This document shows positions 32,473-40,204 of a stretch of DNA of 40,269 bases, in pieces. The DNA comes from Prevotella sp. GTDB taxonomy: Bacteria > Bacteroidota > Bacteroidia > Bacteroidales > Bacteroidaceae. Numbering within the stretch: the first letter of the stretch is position 1; each line of letters opens with the position of its first letter. Made by a program: the position numbers and the translations under genes. The stretch spans positions 1 through 40,269 of the forward strand of contig JALFIX010000185.1 of assembly GCA_022775105.1 (NCBI GenBank), written 5' to 3'. The notes under the pieces are model-generated. The model had not been told where the DNA came from, ran no database searches, and saw only the letters and a list, made by a program, of their open reading frames with translations.

Positions 32473-33480
32473 ATGATTACCGGTCACGGAGACGATATAC
32501 ACGGATATGAGGGCGTTAGGATGAACTTCAGTTCGAACATCTATGCCCATGCTGACATCACACCGCTTGTGGAACACTTGAGGGGTGAGATGGGGAAAAT
32601 ATGCAACTACCCGGAGCCTGAGGCTCTGACGCTTGAGGCGAAGCTTGCTGAGAAAGAGGGTATTGAGGCTGAATGTGTGATAGTAACCAATGGAGCCACG
32701 GATGCCATTTATCTCGCTGCGGAGGCCTGCCGCAATTTAGGCATCTCGCATCATCACATCATACAACCGACGTTTGCGGAATATGAGGATGCGTGCCGAA
32801 ATGCGGGATTGCTTATCCAAAGTGACGCCGACGAGGACACGGATGCCGTATGGATATGCAATCCCAATAACCCTACGGGCGAATGTATCGACACTGAGGG
32901 GATGATTATGCTTGCTAAGGAATACGGCACACTCATTATCGACCAGTCATACGAGAATATCACGCTTTGCCAGATGATGACTGCACAGGAAGCTGTTGAT
33001 GCCGGAAATATCATACAGATTCATTCGATGACAAAGACATGCGCCATTCCAGGTCTTCGTCTCGGATATATCGTGACATCGCGGCGTTATGCCAAGGCCA
33101 TCAGGAAGTGCATGCGCCCGTGGAGCGTGAATGCACTTGCCATATCCGCAGGAGATTACATCCTCGACAATGACTTCAAGGCAGTTAGGGATATAGATGA
33201 ATATCTCTCGGAAGCACAGAGACTGCGCGATGAACTTGATGCGATAGAAGGAGTATCGGTTATGCCTACTGACACCAACTTCATGCTATGCGAACTGTCT
33301 GTTGGCACTGCCGCCGAACTGAAAGACTGGCTCGCCAAGAATCACGGCATACTCATCCGTGATGCCTCCAACTTCCGCACGCTCACTCCCCGCCACTTCC
33401 GCATAGCTGCCCAAAGCAAAGATGAAAACAACACCCTCATAAATGCAATAAGACAATGGACATCAATTCCTCAATTCTGA
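32473..33480 (+). CDS. cobD: L-threonine-O-3-phosphate decarboxylase (CobD), PLP-dependent
   Basis: A 335-residue fold-type I PLP enzyme. It opens with GHGDDIHGYEG, and shows NFSSNIY (18-24), ICNPNNPTG (128-136), LIIDQSY with Asp157, and SMTKTCAIPGLRLGY with the PLP Lys188 and Arg196. These match the CobD/HisC-like branch that decarboxylates threonine phosphate to (R)-1-amino-2-propanol phosphate, the linker of the nucleotide loop. A histidinol-phosphate aminotransferase is the main alternative, but position between cobQ and cbiB decides for CobD. Its last codons overlap cbiB by 25 bases, within an ATTCCTCAATTC spacer repeat. Confidence 0.92.
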   Translation: MITGHGDDIHGYEGVRMNFSSNIYAHADITPLVEHLRGEMGKICNYPEPEALTLEAKLAEKEGIEAECVIVTNGATDAIYLAAEACRNLGISHHHIIQPTFAEYEDACRNAGLLIQSDADEDTDAVWICNPNNPTGECIDTEGMIMLAKEYGTLIIDQSYENITLCQMMTAQEAVDAGNIIQIHSMTKTCAIPGLRLGYIVTSRRYAKAIRKCMRPWSVNALAISAGDYILDNDFKAVRDIDEYLSEAQRLRDELDAIEGVSVMPTDTNFMLCELSVGTAAELKDWLAKNHGILIRDASNFRTLTPRHFRIAAQSKDENNTLINAIRQWTSIPQF

Positions 33481-34388
33481 TTCCTAATTCCTCATTACTC
33501 CTCGCTTGGCTTCTCGACCGCCTATTGGGCGACCCGTCATGCCTTCCCCACCCCGTGGTGTTGTTCGGCAAGATGATTGCCCACGGCGAAAGGCTGCTCA
33601 ACCGTGGCAAATGTCGTGTATTCAAGGGGGCATTGCTTGCCATAACACTTATATCGGTTGTGGTATTGGCGACATGGACATTGGTGGAGATTGCCGATGA
33701 CATTAATATATATATAGGTATAGCAGTGCGCGCCATATTAGTGTTCTATTGTCTTGCCGGCACTACACTCATCCGCGAAGTGCGACAAGTATTCTATGCC
33801 ATCGACCGCTCGCTCGACGAGGGCAGGCGACAGGTGTCGCGCATCGTAGGTCGCGACACATCTGAACTCACCGACGAGGAAGTGCGCAAGGCTGCACTCG
33901 AAACACTCGCCGAGAACCTCAGCGACGGAGTGATTGCCCCGCTCTTCTGGTTTGCCATCGGTGGAGTGCCTGCCATGATGGGCTATAAGATGGTGAACAC
34001 CCTCGACTCGATGATAGCTTATCATTCTCCCCGCTATCTGAAATTCGGCAAGGTGGCGGCACGCATTGACGACATAGCCAATTACATCCCCGCCCGCCTC
34101 ACTGCCCTACTTATGCTGATAGCCGCCAAACGCCTATACCTCATCCGCTTCGTGATGAAATACGGCCCATGCCATGCCAGTCCCAACAGCGGATGGCCCG
34201 AAGCCGCCCTCGCCGGCATCCTCGGTTGCCGCTTCGGCGGTCCCCACAAGTATTTCGGCGAGACATTCGACAAGCCCTACATAGGCGACAATGACAAACC
34301 GCTGACAAGGCAAGACATGGAAATAGCGGTGCGCATCAACCGCATTGCCGAGACGATAGCCGTCATATTGGTCATCCTTATTGGATAA
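33456..34388 (+). CDS. cbiB: Adenosylcobinamide-phosphate synthase (CbiB)
   Basis: A 310-residue inner membrane protein with several hydrophobic segments. Family motifs: LLDRLLGDPSCLPHPVVLFGKMI near 18-40, GRDTSELTDEEVRKAALETLAENLSDG with the conserved ENLSDG near 152-157, and NSGWPEAALAGILG near 243. It joins the aminopropanol arm made by CobD to adenosylcobyric acid. The length is normal. The first 14 residues (MDINSSILIPNSSL) are encoded by a short tandem spacer repeat that also contains the cobD stop, so the start appears to have been created by it. It ends the cobQ-cobD-cbiB unit. Confidence 0.95.
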   Translation: MDINSSILIPNSSLLLAWLLDRLLGDPSCLPHPVVLFGKMIAHGERLLNRGKCRVFKGALLAITLISVVVLATWTLVEIADDINIYIGIAVRAILVFYCLAGTTLIREVRQVFYAIDRSLDEGRRQVSRIVGRDTSELTDEEVRKAALETLAENLSDGVIAPLFWFAIGGVPAMMGYKMVNTLDSMIAYHSPRYLKFGKVAARIDDIANYIPARLTALLMLIAAKRLYLIRFVMKYGPCHASPNSGWPEAALAGILGCRFGGPHKYFGETFDKPYIGDNDKPLTRQDMEIAVRINRIAETIAVILVILIG

Positions 34389-34428
34389 CTCTAAAAGTTA
34401 ATATTTGCATAAAAAAATGCTTTTTTCT

Positions 34429-34458
34429 TTGCCAATATAAAAAAAAGCATTATCTTTG
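34429..34458 (+). promoter_or_regulatory. Promoter of the btuBGFC unit
   Basis: -33 TTG at 34429-34431, 19-base spacer, -7 TATCTTTG at 34451-34458. The region also forms an 11-bp inverted repeat (AATGCTTTTTT / AAAAAAGCATT, 34416-34426 and 34441-34451) around the spacer, which may also help to end cbiB transcription. Confidence 0.75.
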
Positions 34459-34465
34459 CACCCGC

Positions 34466-34632
34466 ATTTGGTTCACGCCACGTGATTAAAAGGGAACAGA
34501 GTGAGAATCTCTGACAGTCCCGCTGCTGTAGATTGCCTTTATACGGCTGGAATACAACAATGTCACTGACACGCAATGTTCGGGAAGACATTCCAGCTTG
34601 GCAAAAGTCAGAAGACCTGCCGATGCTATGGT
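34466..34632 (+). promoter_or_regulatory. Cobalamin riboswitch (btuB leader)
   Basis: The conserved aptamer blocks appear in order: AAAAGGGAACAGAGTGAGAA, GACAGTCCCGCTGCTGTAG, TGTCACTGA, TTCGGGAAG, and the B12 box AGTCAGAAGACCTGCC at 34606-34621. A GCCCT...AGGGC hairpin (about 34639-34656) lies between the aptamer and the ATG at 34677 and is the likely expression platform. It differs in sequence from the aptamer at 29325-29505, so it is not a recent copy. Confidence 0.95.
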
Positions 34633-34676
34633 TTTTCCGCCCTCGTGGGATAGGGCTTGAAAGAAGACATCACGCA

Positions 34677-36683
34677 ATGATTGCACTAAAGAGACTCGCG
34701 ACGGGAATTGTCGCCATTTTCTGTATGTCCGTAGTTGCAGCACAGGATTCGCTGCGCACGCATACTATTGAGGATGTTGTGGTTACGGCTAACAAAAGCC
34801 GCACCGCCAATGTCTTCTCCACTATTCCCGTGCAGTCGGTCAGCGGCGAGGATATCCGGCTTATGGGTCTGCAGAACATCGCCGATGCAGTGAAGAAATT
34901 CGCGGGAACATCGGTGAAGGACTACGGTGGCATTGGTGGCATGAAGACTGTGTCGGTGCGCAATCTCGGAGCTCAGCACACCGCCGTGAGCTACGACGGC
35001 ATTGTGGTGAGCAACACACAGGCAGGACAGATTGACATCGGGCGGTTCTCGCTCGACAATGTCAGCTTGCTATCTATGGCAATAGGACAAGGCAGCGACA
35101 TGCTGCAGTCGGCACGCCACTATGCCTCGGCTGCCGTGATGGGCATTATGACCGAACAACCCTTGCTCACGGAGAAATCATCGCTATGGAGAATAGGACT
35201 CTCGGGAGGTTCGTGGGGACAGGTTAATCCCAAGATGCGCCTATGGCAAAGACTGTCTGAATCGACTGCCATGTCATTAAATGCCGACTATATGCGTGCC
35301 GACGGCAATTATCCATATACCTTGGTAAACGGTATGGAATCCACCCGCGAGCGCAGAACAAACTCAGGCATCAGCCAATGGCATGTGGAGGGCAACGTGA
35401 ACACCACGTTTGCCGACAGTTCAAGACTCGACGTTAAGGCATATTACTACCGTTCGAGCCGTGGACTCCCCGGGTCGGTGATACTCTACAACCAGCAGAG
35501 CGACGAGCATCTGTGGGACGAGAACCTCTTCGCCCAGGCTATATATAATAAAAGGTGGAACAGCCAGTGGCAATGGGTGGCAAGGGCAAAATACACCCAC
35601 TCGTGGAACAAATACGAGGACCGAAACATCAAATACACCAATGGCATAAAGGAAGAAACAAACAGCCAGGACGAATACTATGCCTCGGCTACACTCAACT
35701 GGATGCCAGTCAAATGGCTAAGCATGTCATTGGCGGAGGATGCCTCGTTAAATAAATTGCGCACCAATGTCAACGGTAGTCCCAATCCCCTGAGATTCAC
35801 GTCGCTGACCGCCTTGGCAGCAAAACTACGCATCGGACGACTTACCGCCGAGGGAAACCTCGTAATGACCTACGCAACAGAAAGCCTGACAGAGAGCGAG
35901 AAATACTCACTGAAGACTCCCGAGGACAGAAAGCACCTCACGCCATCGCTGTCGCTCAGCTGGCGCATACTGCCCGAAGAGGCACTGTATCTAAGGGCTT
36001 TGTATAAATCGACATTCCGAATGCCCACATTCAACGACCTGTATTACCTGCAGATAGGCAACACATCGCTGCGACCCGAAAAGGCTCACGAATACGGCAT
36101 CGGCATGACATGGAACTCAAGGCGCATGGGCTGCGTGAAATACATCGCACTGACTGCCGACGGATATTATAATAATGTGACAGACAAGATTGTGGCTTTC
36201 CCATCCACGTATATCTGGAAGATGGTGAACTTCGGAAAGGTTGAGATATGGGGCTTGGACGCCACAGTGGCCACAGAGATTGACATTGCGCGAAAAACAA
36301 GTGCCATGCTCTCGGCTTCGATGTCAATACAGGATGCCCAGGACAAAACATCGGGCAGTCCCACATACGGAAGCCAGTTGCCATATACAGCAAAAGTGAG
36401 TGGAGGCATCTCGCTGATTATCAACACGCCATGGCTCACCGTAGGCTATTCAGCCACTGGTCAGGGCAAACGCTATTCCATGGCCCAGAACATACGCGAA
36501 TACCGCCTTGCACCATATATGGAGCATACGGTCAGCCTCTCGCGACGCTTCGGACTTGGCTACGGCAGGAACATCAATCTCCAGCTGTCGGTGAACAACA
36601 TCACCGACAAGCAATACGAGATAATCAAATATTATCCGATGCCGGGCCGCTCGCTGACAGCCTCGGCAACAGTGGAGTTTTAA
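34677..36683 (+). CDS. btuB: TonB-dependent cobalamin receptor (BtuB)
   Basis: A 668-residue outer membrane receptor with signal peptide MIALKRLATGIVAIFCMSVVAA. The plug domain (about 30-150) holds IEDVVVTANKS (TonB box), LQNIADAVKKFAGTSVKDYG, VRNLGAQHTAVSYDGIVVS. The barrel ends LTASATVEF. A cobalamin riboswitch leads it, and a BtuG-like surface lipoprotein, a BtuF-like binding protein and a BtuC-like permease follow, the arrangement described for Bacteroides B12 uptake loci. The start at 34677 is chosen from the signal peptide; upstream in-frame codons lie inside the riboswitch. Its plug lacks the SSALYGSDAIAGVINII motif shared by the two other receptors, so it belongs to a different branch. 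Confidence 0.93.
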   Translation: MIALKRLATGIVAIFCMSVVAAQDSLRTHTIEDVVVTANKSRTANVFSTIPVQSVSGEDIRLMGLQNIADAVKKFAGTSVKDYGGIGGMKTVSVRNLGAQHTAVSYDGIVVSNTQAGQIDIGRFSLDNVSLLSMAIGQGSDMLQSARHYASAAVMGIMTEQPLLTEKSSLWRIGLSGGSWGQVNPKMRLWQRLSESTAMSLNADYMRADGNYPYTLVNGMESTRERRTNSGISQWHVEGNVNTTFADSSRLDVKAYYYRSSRGLPGSVILYNQQSDEHLWDENLFAQAIYNKRWNSQWQWVARAKYTHSWNKYEDRNIKYTNGIKEETNSQDEYYASATLNWMPVKWLSMSLAEDASLNKLRTNVNGSPNPLRFTSLTALAAKLRIGRLTAEGNLVMTYATESLTESEKYSLKTPEDRKHLTPSLSLSWRILPEEALYLRALYKSTFRMPTFNDLYYLQIGNTSLRPEKAHEYGIGMTWNSRRMGCVKYIALTADGYYNNVTDKIVAFPSTYIWKMVNFGKVEIWGLDATVATEIDIARKTSAMLSASMSIQDAQDKTSGSPTYGSQLPYTAKVSGGISLIINTPWLTVGYSATGQGKRYSMAQNIREYRLAPYMEHTVSLSRRFGLGYGRNINLQLSVNNITDKQYEIIKYYPMPGRSLTASATVEF

Positions 36684-36730
36684 TCATATAATGGAATTAT
36701 AAACATAACATCATATAAATACAAAAGACA

Positions 36731-37843
36731 ATGAAATTCAGAAGTTTATTTCTTTCCGCACTCTGCGGACTCGCTGTATCGACAGCATTCACATCATGTA
36801 GTGACGACGACGAATACGACCCGTTTGAATATGGTTCGAGCGTGGCACTGCCCGAACATCGCGGTCTTGTGCTGAATGAAGGTTCCTATAAATTGAACAA
36901 TGCCTCCATTTCGTTCTTCGATGCCGCCAAGGACACTACGACAAAGGCAGTCAACGACCTGTATTTCATCCAGAACAAGAAGCAGTTGGGCGACACAGGA
37001 CAGGACTTGATCGTAGAGGACAACAACATCTACGTCAGCGTATATGGTTCAAGCTACGTGACAAAACTCAACAAGGCCGGAGTTGAACAGGCTCGCCGCG
37101 AATTTGGCAGCGACCTCGGACAGCCCCGTTATATGGCTGAGTGCGACGGATATGTATATGTCACAACATACGGCGGATATGTGGTTAAGCTCAATGCCAA
37201 CGACCTCAGTGTGGTGGCAAAAGTGACTGTAGGCAAGGCTGCCGAGAGAATCGACGAGGAAGAAGGCATCCTGTATGTAGCCTGCGGCAACACCCTCGAC
37301 TATACTCCCGACAACCGCATGTTCATCATCGACACCAAGAACTTCACCGACGCAGCCGTGAAGTCGTTGGACGTATGCGACAACACCCAACTCGTGTGCG
37401 CCACCGACAAGTATGTGTTCATCCAGGGATATGGTGCCGACTGGACCAACACTCCATTATGGGTGTATGACATAAAGGGCGGAAAGGCCGAAGACACAGG
37501 ACTTTATGCCACATACGCCATTGCCACTAACGATGACAACAAGGCGTTTGCAGTGTATTCAATGACCGACTGGTCAACATACCAAACCACAAACACCTAC
37601 TTCGTGTATGACGCTGCCACAAAGACCAAGACCGATGTGACATCCAAGATCACATCAGCCGCCTCAGACCTTGCAAGCGCAACCATCTATTCACTCAGCG
37701 AGGGCGAGAACGGCTCGTTCTATATCACTACCACCATATACAGCGCAGGCAACGGCACTGTATATCACTTCGACAGCAACTACAATCTCCTCGGCTCATT
37801 CACCTCATGGGGACAGAACCCGAAGAAGGTTGTTGTCATGTAA
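36731..37843 (+). CDS. btuG: Surface beta-propeller lipoprotein, BtuG-like cobalamin-binding protein
   Basis: A 370-residue lipoprotein (TAFTSC, Cys23). The mature N-terminus SDDDEYDPFEY is acidic, the kind of signal that directs Bacteroidetes lipoproteins to the outer face of the outer membrane. The rest shows repeated blade-like units (DDLIVEDNNIYVSVYGSSYVTKLN-type, YVYVTTYGGYVVKLN, GILYVACGN) as in YncE-like seven-bladed propellers. In Bacteroides, BtuG has this fold, sits next to btuB, and captures cobalamin with very high affinity to hand it to BtuB. The gene lies 47 bases after btuB in the same riboswitch-led unit, which supports the assignment. Sequence identity to BtuG was not measured. 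Confidence 0.82.
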   Translation: MKFRSLFLSALCGLAVSTAFTSCSDDDEYDPFEYGSSVALPEHRGLVLNEGSYKLNNASISFFDAAKDTTTKAVNDLYFIQNKKQLGDTGQDLIVEDNNIYVSVYGSSYVTKLNKAGVEQARREFGSDLGQPRYMAECDGYVYVTTYGGYVVKLNANDLSVVAKVTVGKAAERIDEEEGILYVACGNTLDYTPDNRMFIIDTKNFTDAAVKSLDVCDNTQLVCATDKYVFIQGYGADWTNTPLWVYDIKGGKAEDTGLYATYAIATNDDNKAFAVYSMTDWSTYQTTNTYFVYDAATKTKTDVTSKITSAASDLASATIYSLSEGENGSFYITTTIYSAGNGTVYHFDSNYNLLGSFTSWGQNPKKVVVM

Positions 37844-37852
37844 CACGACAAT

Positions 37853-38962
37853 ATGAAGAGAATATTTTTTTGTTTGACAGTTTTAATGGTCTCCCTTGCA
37901 TCCTGCACTTCCGGCGTGAGCCGGAAGGCGCAGGAGGGGGCTGACACGCTCAAACTGTCATACTCCCGACTGCTCAACATCGTGGAGCACGAGGGTTACA
38001 ACGTGGTGGAGATTGCCAACCCATGGAAAGAGGGCGAGGTGCTTCATCGCTATATCCTTGTCAACGACCCCGAGGCTCCGCATCTCCCCGAAGGCACTGT
38101 CATAAATGTGCCTGTGAAGAATGCCGTGGTGTTCACCACCGTTCATGCCTCACTGATTGCGGATTTGGGCATCAAGGAGCTTATCAGCGGAATGGCTGAC
38201 GTGGAATATGTAAAACGAAAGGAAATAAAATCACTCATTTCATCCAACAAGATTGCCAACGTGGGCAGCAGCATGTCGCCCAACGTTGAGAAGATTATCG
38301 ACCTCTCGCCAGATGTCATCCTGCTCTCGCCTTTCGAGAACAGTGGCGGCTATGGAAGGCTCGACCATATCGGTGTGCCTATTATTGAATGTGCTGACTA
38401 TATGGAGGTTTCACCTCTTGCCCGTGCCGAGTGGATTAAGTTCTACGGAATGCTTTTCGGTGCCGAAGAGCAGGCTGACAGCATCTTCAATGATGTTGAG
38501 ACCCGATATAAGGCTCTTACCGAAGAGGCCAAGGGTCTTGACTCCCATCCCACTGTGATGGTGGATTTCCCCTCGGGCAACACTTGGTATGTGCCCGGAG
38601 GCAAAAGCACCATCGGACGCATGATTGCCGATGCGGGCGGAAGATATTGCTTTGCAGACGATGACAACAGTGGAAGCGTGGCTCTCTCGCTTGAAAAGGT
38701 TGTGAGCCAGTGTGAGAATGCCAATTTATGGCTGTTCCGCTATGGAGGCGAGGAGAAGACCCTCGCCGGTATAGCCAACGACTACAAGGTGTTCTCCCAT
38801 CTGAAGGCTTTTGCCGACGGCAACGTATATGGCTGTTCCACAGAGCGCACCACCTTCTATGAGTCAACGCCTTTTCATCCCGACCGTCTGCTGGAGGACT
38901 TCATTGCCATGATTCATCCTCAGACAAAACGTCAACCCACATATTTCAAGAAAGTAAAGTGA
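37853..38962 (+). CDS. btuF: Cobalamin-binding ABC transporter lipoprotein, BtuF-like (copy 2)
   Basis: A 369-residue lipoprotein (MVSLASC, Cys18) of the class III periplasmic binding protein fold, with LSPDVILLSPFENSGGYGRL in the first lobe, the linking helix around VSPLARAEWIKFYGMLFGAEE, and YCFADDDNSGSVALSLEKV in the second lobe. The residues after Cys18 (TSGVSRKAQEG) are not acidic, so the protein should face the periplasm. It delivers corrinoid to the permease that follows. It starts 9 bases after btuG and shares the GTGA stop/start overlap with btuC. It is clearly related to the lipoprotein at 16659-17804 (shared ARAEWIKF-like and DDDN blocks). Confidence 0.92.
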   Translation: MKRIFFCLTVLMVSLASCTSGVSRKAQEGADTLKLSYSRLLNIVEHEGYNVVEIANPWKEGEVLHRYILVNDPEAPHLPEGTVINVPVKNAVVFTTVHASLIADLGIKELISGMADVEYVKRKEIKSLISSNKIANVGSSMSPNVEKIIDLSPDVILLSPFENSGGYGRLDHIGVPIIECADYMEVSPLARAEWIKFYGMLFGAEEQADSIFNDVETRYKALTEEAKGLDSHPTVMVDFPSGNTWYVPGGKSTIGRMIADAGGRYCFADDDNSGSVALSLEKVVSQCENANLWLFRYGGEEKTLAGIANDYKVFSHLKAFADGNVYGCSTERTTFYESTPFHPDRLLEDFIAMIHPQTKRQPTYFKKVK

Positions 38963-39969
38963 AGAAAATCTGTCTGCTCATCCCTCTTGCCGTGTTGCTT
39001 TTCATGGCCAATCTCGCATACGGTTCGATTGACATCCCCTTTGGCGAGGTCTTCAACATATTGACTGGAGGCGAAGCGTCAAAGTCGGTATGGCAGTTCA
39101 TCGTCATGGAGTCGCGATTGCCACAGGCCATCACCGCCCTCCTGTCGGGAATGTCGCTTGCTGTGAGCGGCTTGATGTTGCAGACAGCCTTCCGCAATCC
39201 CCTTGCCGACCCGTCGATATTCGGAATCAGCAGTGGTGCCGGTGTTGGGGCGGCACTTGTCATCCTGCTCTTTGGCGGCAGTCTTACCACGGGAGCCTTG
39301 TCGTTCAGCGGTTTTGCCGCCGTCTTCACCGGAGCATTCTTGGGAGCCGTGGCAGTGATGGCAATAGTGTTCATGTTCTCACTTGTTGTCAAGAACGACA
39401 TCATGCTTCTCATCATCGGCATCATGATTGGTTATCTTGCCTCGGCAGCCATCAGTCTTCTCAACTATTTCGCCACCGAGGAAGGCGTAAAGTCCTACGT
39501 TGTATGGGGAATGGGTAATTTCGGCGGTGTTCCCATACGACTTCTCCCCCACTACTCCGCCGTGTGCATCATCGGTCTCGCAGCTGCCCTCCTGCTTATC
39601 AAACCGCTCAACATCATACAGTTAGGCGAGAGCTATGCCGAGAACTTAGGTATCAACACAGTCCGCATCCGCAACTGTCTCCTTGTCATCACCGGACTGC
39701 TGACTGCAGTAGTCACCTCCTTCTGCGGTCCCATCTCCTTCATCGGCCTTGCCGTGCCCCACATCGCCAAGATGATATGCCGCACGAGCGACCATCGCGT
39801 CCAGATGCCTCTGACAATGCTCGCCGGGGCCATCACCGCCCTTGTCTGCAATCTCTGTTGCACTCTCCCCTCCTCCGGCAGTCTCCTTCCCCTCAACGCC
39901 ATCACCCCGGTGATAGGAGCCCCCGTAGTGATATATGTGATATTGAAGAGAAGGGTTAATTCAATGTGA
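38959..39969 (+). CDS. btuC: FecCD-type ABC transporter permease, BtuC-like (copy 2)
   Basis: A 336-residue inner membrane protein with about ten spans. Signatures: GMSLAVSGLMLQTAFRNPLADPSIFGISSGAG, GESYAENLGINTVRIR, and FIGLAVPHIAKMICRTSDHRVQMPLTMLAGA. It starts with GTG at 38959, overlapping the btuF stop by 4 bases, so the two are translationally coupled. It completes the inner membrane channel of the uptake system. No ATPase (btuD) follows: the next sequence is a promoter-like site and then the start of an insertion element, so the ATPase must be beyond the window or elsewhere. Confidence 0.93.
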   Translation: MKKICLLIPLAVLLFMANLAYGSIDIPFGEVFNILTGGEASKSVWQFIVMESRLPQAITALLSGMSLAVSGLMLQTAFRNPLADPSIFGISSGAGVGAALVILLFGGSLTTGALSFSGFAAVFTGAFLGAVAVMAIVFMFSLVVKNDIMLLIIGIMIGYLASAAISLLNYFATEEGVKSYVVWGMGNFGGVPIRLLPHYSAVCIIGLAAALLLIKPLNIIQLGESYAENLGINTVRIRNCLLVITGLLTAVVTSFCGPISFIGLAVPHIAKMICRTSDHRVQMPLTMLAGAITALVCNLCCTLPSSGSLLPLNAITPVIGAPVVIYVILKRRVNSM

Positions 39970-40038
39970 CGGGTGACGCTAAACTGCAAGTCTTATCACA
40001 AACAATATCCCTGATATATAAAAATTTCCGTCGTTTTC

Positions 40039-40068
40039 TTGCTGATTCAAAAAAACTTCGTATTTTTG
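40039..40068 (+). promoter_or_regulatory. Promoter-like site upstream of the insertion element
   Basis: -33 TTG at 40039-40041, 19-base spacer, -7 TATTTTTG at 40061-40068. It points into the element, so it may be the promoter of a gene now separated from it. Confidence 0.55.
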
Positions 40069-40132
40069 CAGCGAAAATAAAGGAATAAAATTATTGGTGT
40101 CCGATAAAAAAATTAAGCTAAGCCTATAAAAA

Positions 40133-40158
40133 GGGGACAAACCTTTTGGTAAGTCCCC
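40133..40158 (+). promoter_or_regulatory. Hairpin over the transposase -33 box
   Basis: GGGGAC / GTCCCC (40133-40138, 40153-40158) with an inner ACC / GGT pair form a symmetric hairpin. The TTG at 40146-40148 lies in it. Such a structure could limit transcription entering the element from outside. Confidence 0.45.
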
Positions 40159-40175
40159 AAAGATTTGTAATTTTG
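40146..40175 (+). promoter_or_regulatory. Promoter of the transposase gene
   Basis: -33 TTG at 40146-40148, 19-base spacer, -7 TAATTTTG at 40168-40175, 29 bases before the ATG at 40205. Confidence 0.65.
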
Positions 40176-40204
40176 CAGTTGCAACAATCAAAATATACAA
40201 ATCC

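Larger units (their letters stand above)
39970..40204. other. Gene-free spacer between btuC and the transposase start
   Basis: No gene is seen. The stretch contains two promoter-like sites (40039-40068 and 40146-40175), a likely element end near 40096, and a hairpin at 40133-40158. There is no clear terminator for the btu unit. Confidence 0.5.

Noticed and set aside
34407..34426. Hairpin GCAT-A6-ATGC with T-run as a strong cbiB terminator
   Set aside because: The stem is only 4 bp and AT-rich; termination there is possible but not convincing.
34533..34676. Longer N-terminus for BtuB
   Set aside because: The upstream frame runs through the cobalamin aptamer; the signal peptide starts at 34677.
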